Source: Pseudofrankia sp. DC12 (GTDB lineage Bacteria; Actinomycetota; Actinomycetes; Frankiales; Frankiaceae). From it: a stretch of 64,000 nucleotides of DNA. Where the stretch lies: positions 5,394,430 through 5,458,429 of the forward strand of contig NZ_KQ031391.1 of the NCBI RefSeq assembly GCF_000966285.1. Reading direction: 5' to 3'. Position 1 is the stretch's first letter. Every line of letters starts with the position of its first letter. The notes beneath the pieces were generated by a model. That model ran no database searches. It was not told where the DNA came from and saw only the letters and a program-made list of their open reading frames with translations. The translations under genes and the position numbers were made by a program. Below, in pieces: positions 18,163-26,252 of the stretch.

Positions 18163-18929
18163 CAGGTTCCACTCCTTCTGCGTAAGGATTGGGATCTAGG
18201 CCCGGGATTGGTGTTGGTAGCACCTTCCCGGGCCGCTTTATTGATTTATCTTTCGTGTCTCACGATACCGGATCGGGCCGTATGGTGCAGCCGATTCGGA
18301 GAATTCGAGCGGCCAAAAGGCGAACATTTACCGGCCCTCGGATGCCGCATTCCCTGCGCTTTCCTGGTTTCACGTGGAACCTTTCTCGTGCTCTCTTGCG
18401 GGACTTTCCGCGCCGTGCGGCGTGGGGTTTCCCGGCTGCGTGGCGTTTCTTTCTCCGTGCGCTAGTAGCGTCCAGCCCTTTCCGCTTCCGCGCAGGTAGA
18501 CGGCCTGGAGCGGCTGTCTTCGGCCCTCCCATTTTTCCTCCCCCATCCCCCATAGGTGCCGCACTTAGCGGCATGGTGGCGGTGTCAAGGGTCGCCCGAA
18601 GGGTGATCGCGTAGCGACGGGCGTAGCCCGCCCTTGATACCGTCGCCATGCCGTTAGATCATCGGCACAGCCGGGGAATGGGCAACCCTCTGCTACCCGC
18701 CGCGCGACGCGGTGTGGCCGTCCTCGCCGTGCGACGTCGCCTGTCGGTCACGTCTGGATTCCGGCGGTAAGCCGTTGAATCGGTCGACGCCGCGAATGGG
18801 GGATCTGCTGGCGCACGCAGGAACGGCTCAGAGTGGGTCCGGGCTCCATCGCGCCGACTGGGCCGGCTGTACCTAGTCGTTCTCGGAGGGAGTTTCCGAG
18901 GTGCGCGGCCCTGTTGGCATAATCGGTCG
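18163..18929. other. Long non-coding region with strong secondary structure
   Basis: A 767-base gap whose frames on both strands are unconvincing (an Arg/Lys-rich minus-strand frame at 18260-18649 runs straight through the structure). It is lower in GC at 18170-18330, has a pyrimidine tract at about 18525-18551, and then the four-way-junction fold at 18566-18656. Likely roles are a single-strand origin, transfer locus or non-coding RNA of the element. Confidence 0.5.
18557..18656. ncRNA. Four-way-junction structured locus (RNA or single-stranded DNA element)
   Basis: A long stem pairs 18569-18591 with 18631-18653, with only three non-Watson-Crick positions, all G-U/G-T wobbles. It can extend outward to 18565-18657. 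Inside it three hairpins follow with no unpaired base between them: 18592-18606 (6 bp, GAA loop), 18607-18617 (4 bp, GTA loop) and 18618-18630 (5 bp, GTA loop). A competing hairpin TGCCGC-N5-GCGGCA at 18557-18573 overlaps the base of the long stem. The wobble pattern favours an RNA or ssDNA function. Whether it is transcribed is unknown. Confidence 0.55.
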
Positions 18930-19409
18930 ATGGAGGACACGGGGGATGCGCTTGCACCAGACCGCCGGGGCCCAGGCGGTAGCCGCAAGGGCTCGGGTGG
19001 GGGGATGGTCACCGCCGATGAGCTTGCTCGACTCAAGCCAGAGGTAGAGCGGCGGCGGATCGCACTCGGGTTGACGATGGGCCAAGTGCTGGCTCCTGGC
19101 ACCTACCAGCGGCTTCTGCGGCTTCAACCGATCCAGGCTGGGACGCTTAAGCGGCTTGACGAGTCCCTGGCTGGGACAGATGGTGGTTGGCCTGCCGGCA
19201 CGGCCTACCGCCTCGCCGTGGGTACGATCACCCGGCTCGATGAGGCGAGCGCGGGTCCAGCCCATTCGGGCAGCGACGAGCGAGACCTTCTGTACGCGGC
19301 TCTGGGCGAAATCTTGATCGGGCTGGCGTCAGCGTCAGAGGAGCAGGTATATGCGGCGGGTGTGCTGGTGCGGAGCGCTCGGGACTTGCTAATCGGCACG
19401 ACGATCTAG
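18930..19409 (+). CDS. XRE-like helix-turn-helix protein
   Basis: A 159-residue small regulator candidate. The segment LARLKPEVERRRIALGLTMGQVL...TLKRLDESLAG...WPAGTAYRLAVG matches the actinobacterial XRE pattern in which TLxRLDxALxWxPGSA follows the recognition helix. After this come a charged spacer and a C-terminal helix pair (ERDLLYAALGEILIGLA). An internal ATG at 19005, close to the HTH, is a possible start after GGGTGGGGGG. Its location beside the structured region suggests control of element functions. Confidence 0.6.
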   Translation: MEDTGDALAPDRRGPGGSRKGSGGGMVTADELARLKPEVERRRIALGLTMGQVLAPGTYQRLLRLQPIQAGTLKRLDESLAGTDGGWPAGTAYRLAVGTITRLDEASAGPAHSGSDERDLLYAALGEILIGLASASEEQVYAAGVLVRSARDLLIGTTI

Positions 19410-19724
19410 AACCGTCAGGTCCCGCGACGGTAGGGGCAAGGCATGGCGGGCGCTTGGCGACGCACGGGCGGATCCCGGTGGTGCGTGATCGCTGTCCGAT
19501 GGGAGCTGCCGACCGCCGACGGATTTCACTGGGCCGCTTTCGGTCGTCAGCGACGGGCCGACGTCTCCGACACGCGCGGGCGGGGTGGCAGCCCGACACG
19601 TCCGGGGTGCCGAGCGAAGCGAGGCGGGGCCCCGGGGCGTGGCGGGCTGACGGGGCCCCGGCCGTGCGTGGCGCGTGCGGCGGCACGGCGCGGCCGGCGG
19701 AGCCGGCCCTTGAAGTAGTACAGA
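19410..19724. other. GC-rich, hairpin-rich intergenic region
   Basis: About 315 bases between convergent regulator genes. The 19540-19710 part has several self-complementary words, including a perfect GCCGGC-GGA-GCCGGC hairpin near 19692-19706 and paired GGGGCCCC blocks. It probably includes terminators for both genes. No gene is seen. Confidence 0.4.
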
Positions 19725-21146
19725 TTATTGGCGACGATCTTCGCTTGCACCGTCTCGGTGCGGGAATGACTCAATGCCAGCCGTATGTGTCTGCATAGTG
19801 GTGGTGAACGACTCGATGGCGGCTGCGGTGTCGCGGGCGGCGGTCGAGTCGCGGAATCGGTCGTCCCTGAGGGCATGGGCGACGCGGGCGACGCTGGTCC
19901 GGATCTGGTGTACGCGACGCTCAGGTGGGATGTCGAGGATCGGAGTGACCGCGTCGGCGGCACCGTCCAGGACTCCTTGCCGGAGACGGGCTAGGGCCAG
20001 GTCGGCGCGCGCTATCGCTTCGGAGTTGTAGGAGCGTTCGTGTGGGGCGGCGGTCTGGAACGCTTCTACGGCTCTCTGGGCCGCGCGTTCGGCGTTGGGA
20101 GCGTCGGGAAGCCAAGCGGCGGTTCCCGCGACGATGCCGAGTTGTTCGGGTAGGGGCAGAGCGAGGATGCCGCCGATGGCGTCGAGGTCGTCCAAGCGGA
20201 CGTGGTCACGGAGGTCGGTGGCCTTGCCGATGGCGGCGGCTGAGAGGTCGGCTCGACCGGCAGCGGCCCAGGCGCGGGCTTCCTGGATGGCTGGCAGGAC
20301 AGAGAGTGATCCCGTGAACGACGGGGCTTCGGCTGCGGCAAGCATGGCGAGGTTGGCGGACTCGGTGTAATCGCCAGTCCAGTAGGCGGTGGCGGACTGT
20401 TCCGTTCGCACGAAGACACGCAGCCCGTGATGGCCGGATCTCTCGGCGCATAGAAGGGCGCTCTGTTGGTAGGACAAGGCGGCTTCGCGTTGTCCCATGT
20501 CGCGGGCTGTGTGGGCAAGCATGGCGCAGATGGTGCCGGCAAGGAAGTAGAGGTCACGACCGCGCGCTGGCGAGTTCGATCGGTCAAGAAGACGGAACGC
20601 GGCGCGACGGGCCACAACCAGGTCATCCGCTAGGAAGGTCAGTTGATCTCCGTACGCACGTGCGAGACGGCGGACGTCGGAGGACAGGAGGTCAACGAAC
20701 TCGGCCGGCAGGGCATCGTCGACGCGCACGAGGAAGCGCAGGGCGTCCCCAGCGTCGCCTGTCACGAGAGATGCCCTCTCTGCTGGACCGCGCGGCTCGG
20801 ATAGCTCTGCCTGCCGGGGTACGTCAGCGCCCCTCTCGCCACGGTAGGTCGGAGCCTGGACGTGTGGCTCCGCCCGGCCTACCTGTTGTGAGGCAACTCG
20901 CGGCTTCGGCGGGGCCAATAGGTCATCGGCAGATACTCCGAAGATCCGTTCGAGAACCCGGCATGCGGACTCATGGGGACGGCCTACGGCACCGGCTCGC
21001 CAGTGCTTTACGGTCCGCTCGCTGGCGGTGACGTTCAGGCCCATCGTCTGGGCGGTGTCGTTGAAACGCCGGCAGAACGGCGCGACGGACCAGGCTCGCT
21101 CGTTCATGAGCTGAGCGAGCAGGGTGCGCGGTGGCCTGGGCGGCAT
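19725..21146 (-). CDS. Large XRE-type regulator with helical repeat (TPR-like) domain
   Basis: A 473-residue protein. The N-terminal HTH is LLAQLMNERAWSVAPFCRRFNDTAQTMGLNVTASERTVKHWRAGAVGRPHESACRVLERIFGVSADDLL, the pattern of NsdA-like and related Streptomyces regulators. The rest is helical, with repeats such as AYGDQLTFLADDLVVARRAAFRLLDR and AALSYQQSALLCAERSGHHGLRVFVRTEQSATAYWTGDY that resemble tetratricopeptide repeats. Such proteins often sense a small ligand or partner. It is divergent from the DUF397 gene, an arrangement typical of XRE-DUF397 pairs. GGAG lies just before the ATG. Confidence 0.75.
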   Translation of the reverse strand: MPPRPPRTLLAQLMNERAWSVAPFCRRFNDTAQTMGLNVTASERTVKHWRAGAVGRPHESACRVLERIFGVSADDLLAPPKPRVASQQVGRAEPHVQAPTYRGERGADVPRQAELSEPRGPAERASLVTGDAGDALRFLVRVDDALPAEFVDLLSSDVRRLARAYGDQLTFLADDLVVARRAAFRLLDRSNSPARGRDLYFLAGTICAMLAHTARDMGQREAALSYQQSALLCAERSGHHGLRVFVRTEQSATAYWTGDYTESANLAMLAAAEAPSFTGSLSVLPAIQEARAWAAAGRADLSAAAIGKATDLRDHVRLDDLDAIGGILALPLPEQLGIVAGTAAWLPDAPNAERAAQRAVEAFQTAAPHERSYNSEAIARADLALARLRQGVLDGAADAVTPILDIPPERRVHQIRTSVARVAHALRDDRFRDSTAARDTAAAIESFTTTMQTHTAGIESFPHRDGASEDRRQ

Positions 21147-21421
21147 CTGGGCTCCAGGGTGGTCGGCTACTGCTGCTGATCGTGGCGCGTTGGTGTCGTC
21201 ATGTCACTAGCGGGGCCACGCGATGGCCCTCGGTGCGTGGCTAAGCCGCCTTTCTGTGGCCCATGGTTGCCCTTGACTGCCCTCGGTCTGTCACTGGCAG
21301 ACGGCGAGAAGCGACGGATAGTGACTCTTGTCGGCCGTTTGGCCGCGATGACTCGCCCGGTCCGCGTCCCTCCTCGCCTGGCGCGCGGGCCGGGCGGCCC
21401 CCTCAGCGAAAGGGATTGATC

Positions 21422-21706
21422 ATGGACGAGCGGCATGAGTATTCGGCTGCGCAGCGTCGGAAGCCTGACCTGTCGGGTGTGTCGGCTGGGGATCTGGACT
21501 GGTTTCACTCGGCGGAGAGCAACGGCGCGGGCGGGATGTGCGTGGAGATCGCACCCATCCCGGGTGGCGGGTTCGCCATGCGCGACTCGATGGACCCGGA
21601 CCGGCTGTTGGCGTTCTCGGCCGGTGAGTTGGACAGCCACATTCGGGCAGCCAAGGGCGGGGAGCTGGATCGGTTCCTGATCGCGGCGGAGCGCGCGACG
21701 TCCTAG
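21422..21706 (+). CDS. DUF397 domain protein
   Basis: 94 residues with the DUF397 layout: LDWFHSAESNGAGGMCVEIAPIPGGGFAMRDSMDPDRLLAFSAGELDSHIRAAKGGELD, that is W-x-S, a central CVE, RDS-x-D and a final FS-x-x-E helix. DUF397 proteins are partners of XRE regulators, as in the WhiJ-type systems of Streptomyces. The ATG has GAAAGGG about eight bases upstream. It is divergent from the large XRE regulator. Confidence 0.75.
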   Translation: MDERHEYSAAQRRKPDLSGVSAGDLDWFHSAESNGAGGMCVEIAPIPGGGFAMRDSMDPDRLLAFSAGELDSHIRAAKGGELDRFLIAAERATS

Positions 21707-21792
21707 CCGGCCGGGTGCCGGGTCGGTCTGCTCGTGGGGGCCGGCTCGGCACCTGCGGGCGGGTGTGGCCGGCGGACTGGGGGTGCCCGGTG

Positions 21793-22311
21793 ATGTGGAT
21801 GGCGGCGTTGGCGGACGGGTCCGGCGCGGTGTTCGTCCCGGTGCTGCCGGTCGAGCTGCCGGCGGACCGGTCGGGGCTGTTGGTGCGCCCGGCGGGTCCG
21901 GTCGCGGCGCATAGCCCGTTGTCCGTGTTGGAACAGAACGCGGCGGCGGTCGTCGGGGATCCGGCGGATCTGCATTTCATCGCGGCGGAACGGTCGTCGT
22001 TGACGCGGGTGGGTCTGGGCCTGGTGGCGTCGTCGGCGGTCGCGGTGTCGGTGGTGGTGCTGTGCCCGGTCGGGGTGTCGGCGCAGCGGTCGGCGCTGGC
22101 GTTGGCGGTCGGTGACGTGCTCTACGCCCGGACGGGGCGCCCGGCGGTGATGTGCGAGGTGATGCCGCGCATGGTGTCGGGTCCTGGGGCGACGGGGCAT
22201 CCGGTCCTGGTCCGGGATGCGGCGGGTGCGGTCACGGCGGCGTTGGTGTGGCAGGTCGTCCCGTGGGCGCCGGTACGCGGCTGGCTGGACCGACTGGCCG
22301 GTTCCGGATGA
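21793..22311 (+). CDS. Orphan protein A of the methyltransferase module
   Basis: 172 residues, unrecognised. The C-terminal half, AALALAVGDVLYARTGRPAVMCEV, later LVWQVVPWAPVRGWLDRLAG, resembles the same region of the gene at 23360 (ALALAVADVL..., AVWEVTPEWYAPDWLAGL), so the two appear related. A GTG directly precedes the chosen ATG. The stop overlaps the methyltransferase ATG (ATGA). No membrane helix or catalytic motif is clear. Confidence 0.55.
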   Translation: MWMAALADGSGAVFVPVLPVELPADRSGLLVRPAGPVAAHSPLSVLEQNAAAVVGDPADLHFIAAERSSLTRVGLGLVASSAVAVSVVVLCPVGVSAQRSALALAVGDVLYARTGRPAVMCEVMPRMVSGPGATGHPVLVRDAAGAVTAALVWQVVPWAPVRGWLDRLAGSG

Positions 22312-23363
22312 GGGCCGGGCCGGTAGCCGTGTGGCGGGATGTGCCGGCGGTGTTCGCAACCGACCTGGTCACGCTGCGGCGGGTCGCGGACCGGCTGCGC
22401 GCTACCGGGCCGGCGTCGGCGGGAAGTGTTCGGCCGGTCTGCGTGGCGCGGGCCGGTGGTTCTAGGAGACGGGACGGAACGGGCGTGGTCAGGATCGGTT
22501 CCGGCGGGTTTGAGGGCGTCGGGCCTGACGGTGAGTACGGGCCGCTGAGCGGCCTGTCCGGGTCTCGGGCCGTGACGGCGGTCGATCTGCGCACGGATGT
22601 GGCGCATGCGGCGCGGGTCTACAACTACCTGACCGGCGGGAAAGATCACTTCCCGGCGGACCGGCTGGCGGCCGAGAGAGCGCTGGCGGTGGTGCCGGAC
22701 CTGCGAACCGGAGCGTTGGAGAACCGGGCGTTCCTGCTGCGGGCGGCGCGTGTCCTGGCGGAGGACGGGATCGATCAGTACCTGGACGTCGGTACCGGTC
22801 TGCCGGCGGATCCGAACCTGCACGAGGTCGTGCAACGGCTGATTCCGGCGGCACGGGTCGCCTACGTCGACAACGACCCGCTGGTGTTGGCTCATGCCCG
22901 CGCGCTGCTGACCAGCCGGCCGGAAGGTGTGACGGCCTACGTGGATGCGGACGTGCGTCGGCCGGCGGACATCCTGCGGGACGCGGGGCACTGGCTGGAC
23001 CTGTCGCGGCCGGTGGCGGTCTGCGTCGGCGCGCTGCTGCACTTCATCCCGGACGAGGACGACCCGGCCGGCATGGTCGCCGATCTGCTGGGCGCGCTGG
23101 CGCCGGGAAGCTGCCTGGTGCTGAGCCATGGCACGGGGGACTTCCGCCCGAAGGAGGCCGACGCGGGTGTGCGGGCCTACCGGGATAGCGGGATCACCGT
23201 GCGGGTCCGTAGCCGGGCCGAGGTCACGGCGCTGGTGCCGGCTGGGATGCGGATCGGCGCTCCGGGGGTCGTGCCGGTGCAGCGCTGGCGGCCGGACCAT
23301 GGACCCGGCGGGGTCACAGACGGGCAGGTCGGTCTCTACGGGCTGCTGGCGCGTAAGCCATGA
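22308..23363 (+). CDS. SAM-dependent methyltransferase, SAV2177/DUF574 family
   Basis: A Rossmann methyltransferase of the actinobacterial SAV2177 family. Family hallmarks are TDVAHAARVYNYLTGGKDHFPADR, FLLRAARVLAEDGIDQYLDVGTGLP (SAM-binding glycine loop), VAYVDNDPLVLAHARALL (acidic loop) and PVAVCVGALLHFIPDEDDP. Substrates of this family are unknown. The coupled ATG (overlap with the previous stop) gives 351 residues. A GTG at 22485 would give 292, closer to the family length of about 270. Its stop overlaps the ATG of the next gene, so four genes are coupled in a row. Confidence 0.85.
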   Translation: MRAGPVAVWRDVPAVFATDLVTLRRVADRLRATGPASAGSVRPVCVARAGGSRRRDGTGVVRIGSGGFEGVGPDGEYGPLSGLSGSRAVTAVDLRTDVAHAARVYNYLTGGKDHFPADRLAAERALAVVPDLRTGALENRAFLLRAARVLAEDGIDQYLDVGTGLPADPNLHEVVQRLIPAARVAYVDNDPLVLAHARALLTSRPEGVTAYVDADVRRPADILRDAGHWLDLSRPVAVCVGALLHFIPDEDDPAGMVADLLGALAPGSCLVLSHGTGDFRPKEADAGVRAYRDSGITVRVRSRAEVTALVPAGMRIGAPGVVPVQRWRPDHGPGGVTDGQVGLYGLLARKP

Positions 23364-23887
23364 GCAGGCCGGGAACCCCGGTGACGGTGACGGTGGCCCG
23401 GGAGGGCGGCGGCGAGATCACCGTGCCGGTGCCGCGCCTGACGGTGGAGCTTCCGGCCCGGCGGGGCGGTGTGGTGTACCGCAACCGTGATCCCGAACTG
23501 GATCTGTCGCTGTCGGCCACGGCTGACGGGGTCGGGTTCGTGCCGGTCGTGTGGTCGGAACGGACCCGGGTCGCGTGGGACCTGCGCCGGTCGTCGTCGG
23601 TGGCATCGGCGGTCATCTGCGGGGCCGGCGCGTGGCCGGTGCGGGTGGCGCTCGCGCTGGCGGTCGCGGACGTACTGCGGGCCGGACGCGATGACCTGCG
23701 CACGGTGGTGACCTACGCGGACCGGCCGCTACCGGCTCCGCGTCAGCTCGCGATCCCTCATGAGGTCCTCGTGTCCCACGGCGGTCACACCCGGGTCCGG
23801 GCAGTCTGGGAAGTCACCCCGGAGTGGTACGCGCCGGACTGGCTGGCGGGCCTGTCGCCCGACCGGGCCACGGCGGCGACCGCGTGA
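23360..23887 (+). CDS. Orphan protein B, related to protein A
   Basis: 175 residues, unrecognised. The N-terminus is beta-rich (VTVTVAREGGGEITVPVPRLTVELPAR). The C-terminal part, VRVALALAVADVLRAGRDDLRTVVTY...VLVSHGGHTRVRAVWEVTPEWYAPDWLAGL, parallels protein A on the other side of the methyltransferase. ATGA overlap joins it to the methyltransferase, and GTGA overlap joins it to the next small gene. Confidence 0.6.
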   Translation: MSRPGTPVTVTVAREGGGEITVPVPRLTVELPARRGGVVYRNRDPELDLSLSATADGVGFVPVVWSERTRVAWDLRRSSSVASAVICGAGAWPVRVALALAVADVLRAGRDDLRTVVTYADRPLPAPRQLAIPHEVLVSHGGHTRVRAVWEVTPEWYAPDWLAGLSPDRATAATA

Positions 23888-24078
23888 ACGACCGGACCAT
23901 ACCGATCAGCCTGCCGTGGTCAGACGGGTGGCGAGTGCCGCCGTACCTGGCGCCGGTGTCGTTCGTGGAACAGCTCGCGGCGGCCCGGCTCTACGCGGCG
24001 GCCGAGAAGAAGACTGCCCGGCCTGGTGACCAACCAGGCGCGGGTACGGACGCGACAGGTCGTGAGGGTTCACGCTGA
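23884..24078 (+). CDS. Small protein, last gene of the coupled module
   Basis: 64 residues starting at a GTG that overlaps the preceding stop. The sequence VNDRTIPISLPWSDGWRVPPYLAPVSFVEQLAAARLYAAAEKK is less repetitive than non-coding frames here. No family is known. It is followed by a strong terminator. Confidence 0.5.
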   Translation: MNDRTIPISLPWSDGWRVPPYLAPVSFVEQLAAARLYAAAEKKTARPGDQPGAGTDATGREGSR

Positions 24079-24139
24079 AAATGTGGTCCGACAAGGCCAC
24101 CACACAGGAGATGGGCCTTCGGCTGCGCGTTCCGTCGGG

Positions 24140-24171
24140 CAGGGGCACAGACAACGATGTCTGTGCCCCTG
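24140..24171. terminator. Bidirectional terminator hairpin
   Basis: Perfect 14-bp stem (24140-24153 and 24158-24171) with a 4-base loop, between the convergent methyltransferase module and kinase gene. It is followed by TCTCGTGTC. Confidence 0.75.
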
Positions 24172-24221
24172 TCTCGTGTCCGGGGATGGCTCGGGTGCGG
24201 ATCGGGTCGGCGTCGTGCGGG

Positions 24222-26252
24222 TCAGGTGGGGCGGTGCCAGAGAGCGACGGTGCCGTCGGTGGAGCCGGTGGCGATGGTCGTGGCGTCGGCGCTGATGGCG
24301 AGGTCGGTGACGGGGGCGCCTGCGGTGGCGAACGCGCCTGCGTCGGTGGGGGCCTTCGGGTCGTCGATGTGGATGAGGTAGAGGTCGGGGCCGGCGGCTA
24401 TCGCGGCGAGCGTGCCGTCGTGGCTGAGCGCGATCGCAGTTCCGGCGGGTGCGACGACCGCGATGCCAGATGCGGTGAGGTGGGCGGGGTCGGCGATGTT
24501 CCAGAGGAAGACGGTGCCGTCGTCCTGGGCCGCGATGGCGCGGGTTCCGTCGGCGGCCATCGCGATGCTGGTGGGGTGCCCGGTGGTGGCCGCGTCGGAG
24601 GTGTCGATGGTGAACGTGTCGGCGTGGCGGAGTTGCATGCCGTCGGGGACGGTGATGAGGAAGTCATCGGCGCGGGAGTCGTAGGCGAGGCCGGTCACGG
24701 CGCGGCCGGGGAACTGGAGTGCGCCGTTGGGGGTGAGGGTGGCCGCGTTGGTGATGTTCCAGAGGGAGACACGTCCGGCGTTGTTGCCGGCGGCGAGGAT
24801 TTTCCCGTCGTCGCTGATCGCGATGTGGTGGTCGGCGGTGTCGGGCATCGACGCGGTGAGTGTGGGGTGCGTGGGGTCGGAGACGTCCCAGAGCCGGACT
24901 GTCCCGCTGTCGGTCGTCGCAAGGGTCCGCCCGTCGGGCGTGAAGACGGCGGCGAGCGTAGGCGGGCCGGGTAGGTAGCCGAGGGTGAGGGGGTGGGCGG
25001 GGTCGTGGATGTCGACCAGGCGGGCGCTGCCCCCGGTCGAGGCGACGAGAAGCGCCGGGGCGCCTGGTAGGTAGCGCACGGCGGTGATCGCGCCGGGGGC
25101 TTTCAGGGTCGCGAGAGGCTTGGCGCTGGTCAGCGGCGAGAGTGAGACGTCCGGGCCGGGGGTTGTGGTCTGGCTGGTGGGTGTGCCTGCCACGACACGG
25201 GAGCGTTGCGGGTCTGCCCGGTGGGGGCGGGTGAGGGTGAGCGTGAGGACGACGGCGAGAACGCCCGCGGTGAGGGTCGCGGCGGCGAGAGCGGCACGCC
25301 CGCGGCTTGGCCGGTGGCGTGGGGGTGCGGGTGGGTCTGGCCATAGCGGGGTGAGCGCGGCCGGGCCGGGATGCTGGGGTGGCTCGTCGTGGGTGACCGG
25401 GCCGGCGGGGAGCTGGTGGGCGGCGGGCAGATCGACCAGGGTGTGGTGCAGGTCGGTGGCGCTGGGCCGGCGGGTGGGGTCTTTCGCCATCGCGGCCGCG
25501 ACGACGGCTGCCAGCGGGGCGTCGATCCCGGTCAGGTCGACCGGCTCGAACAGGATCTTCTCGATCAGATCCTCGGCGGTGGTAGCCCGGCCGAAGGGGT
25601 AGCGGCCGGTGGCGGCGTAGAGGACCAGGCCACCCCAGGCGAACACGTCGACGGCTGAGGTGATGGGTAGGGCGTCGGCTTGTTCGGGGGCCATGAACGG
25701 CAGGCTCCCGACGCGGGCGCCCTCGACGGTCAGGCGCGTGACGTCGGTGTCTGTGGCCCGGGAAATCCCGAAGTCGATGACCCGGGGGCCGGACGGCGAC
25801 AGGATCACGTTTGACGGTTTGAGGTCGCGGTGGATCAGCCCGGCGCCGTGGATCGCGGAGAGGGCTGCGGCGACGTTGACGGCCAGGCCGAGGACTTCCA
25901 ATGGCGGGAGCGGCCCGGTTGTACGGACGGCGTCGGCCAGCGTGGCGCCGGGGATGTAGTCGGTGACGTAGTACGGCGGCGTCGCCTCGACCACCGCATC
26001 CAACACAGCGGCGGTGTAGAAGCGTGGGACGCGGCGGGCGTAGGCAACCTCGCGGGCCAGGCGGGCGCGGGCTCCGGGGCCGCTGGGGGTGTGGATGACT
26101 TTGACGGCGACCAGGTAGCCGTCGGGGTTGCGGGCCAGATAGACGGTGCCCATGCCGCCTGTGCCGAGGCGGCGGCGGATCAGGTAGGGGCCGACCCAAC
26201 GCGGGTCCGTGTCGCCGAGGGGCTCACCTCCTGGCCCGTCGGGCACGGTCAC
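24222..26252 (-). CDS. Ser/Thr protein kinase with C-terminal WD40-like beta-propeller
   Basis: 676 residues. The kinase domain (about 20-275) has the glycine loop RRLGTGGMGTVYLARN, catalytic Lys in LVAVKVIH, HRDLKPSNVILSP, DFGISRATDTD and APEQ, so it looks active. A Pro-rich linker and one membrane helix (RAALAAATLTAGVLAVVLTLTL, about 320-341) lead to an outside domain with repeats ending in VRLWDVSDP, VSLWNITN, VFLWNIADP and VALWHRPT, a WD40-like propeller expected to sense ligand or protein. The GTG start overlaps the upstream gene stop (GTGA). Cargo or regulatory role in the element is inferred. Confidence 0.88.
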   Translation of the reverse strand: MTVPDGPGGEPLGDTDPRWVGPYLIRRRLGTGGMGTVYLARNPDGYLVAVKVIHTPSGPGARARLAREVAYARRVPRFYTAAVLDAVVEATPPYYVTDYIPGATLADAVRTTGPLPPLEVLGLAVNVAAALSAIHGAGLIHRDLKPSNVILSPSGPRVIDFGISRATDTDVTRLTVEGARVGSLPFMAPEQADALPITSAVDVFAWGGLVLYAATGRYPFGRATTAEDLIEKILFEPVDLTGIDAPLAAVVAAAMAKDPTRRPSATDLHHTLVDLPAAHQLPAGPVTHDEPPQHPGPAALTPLWPDPPAPPRHRPSRGRAALAAATLTAGVLAVVLTLTLTRPHRADPQRSRVVAGTPTSQTTTPGPDVSLSPLTSAKPLATLKAPGAITAVRYLPGAPALLVASTGGSARLVDIHDPAHPLTLGYLPGPPTLAAVFTPDGRTLATTDSGTVRLWDVSDPTHPTLTASMPDTADHHIAISDDGKILAAGNNAGRVSLWNITNAATLTPNGALQFPGRAVTGLAYDSRADDFLITVPDGMQLRHADTFTIDTSDAATTGHPTSIAMAADGTRAIAAQDDGTVFLWNIADPAHLTASGIAVVAPAGTAIALSHDGTLAAIAAGPDLYLIHIDDPKAPTDAGAFATAGAPVTDLAISADATTIATGSTDGTVALWHRPT

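Noticed and set aside
18260-18649. 129-codon Arg/Lys-rich minus-strand frame
   Set aside because: It runs through the folded locus, lacks a ribosome site and its composition reflects the repeats and hairpins.
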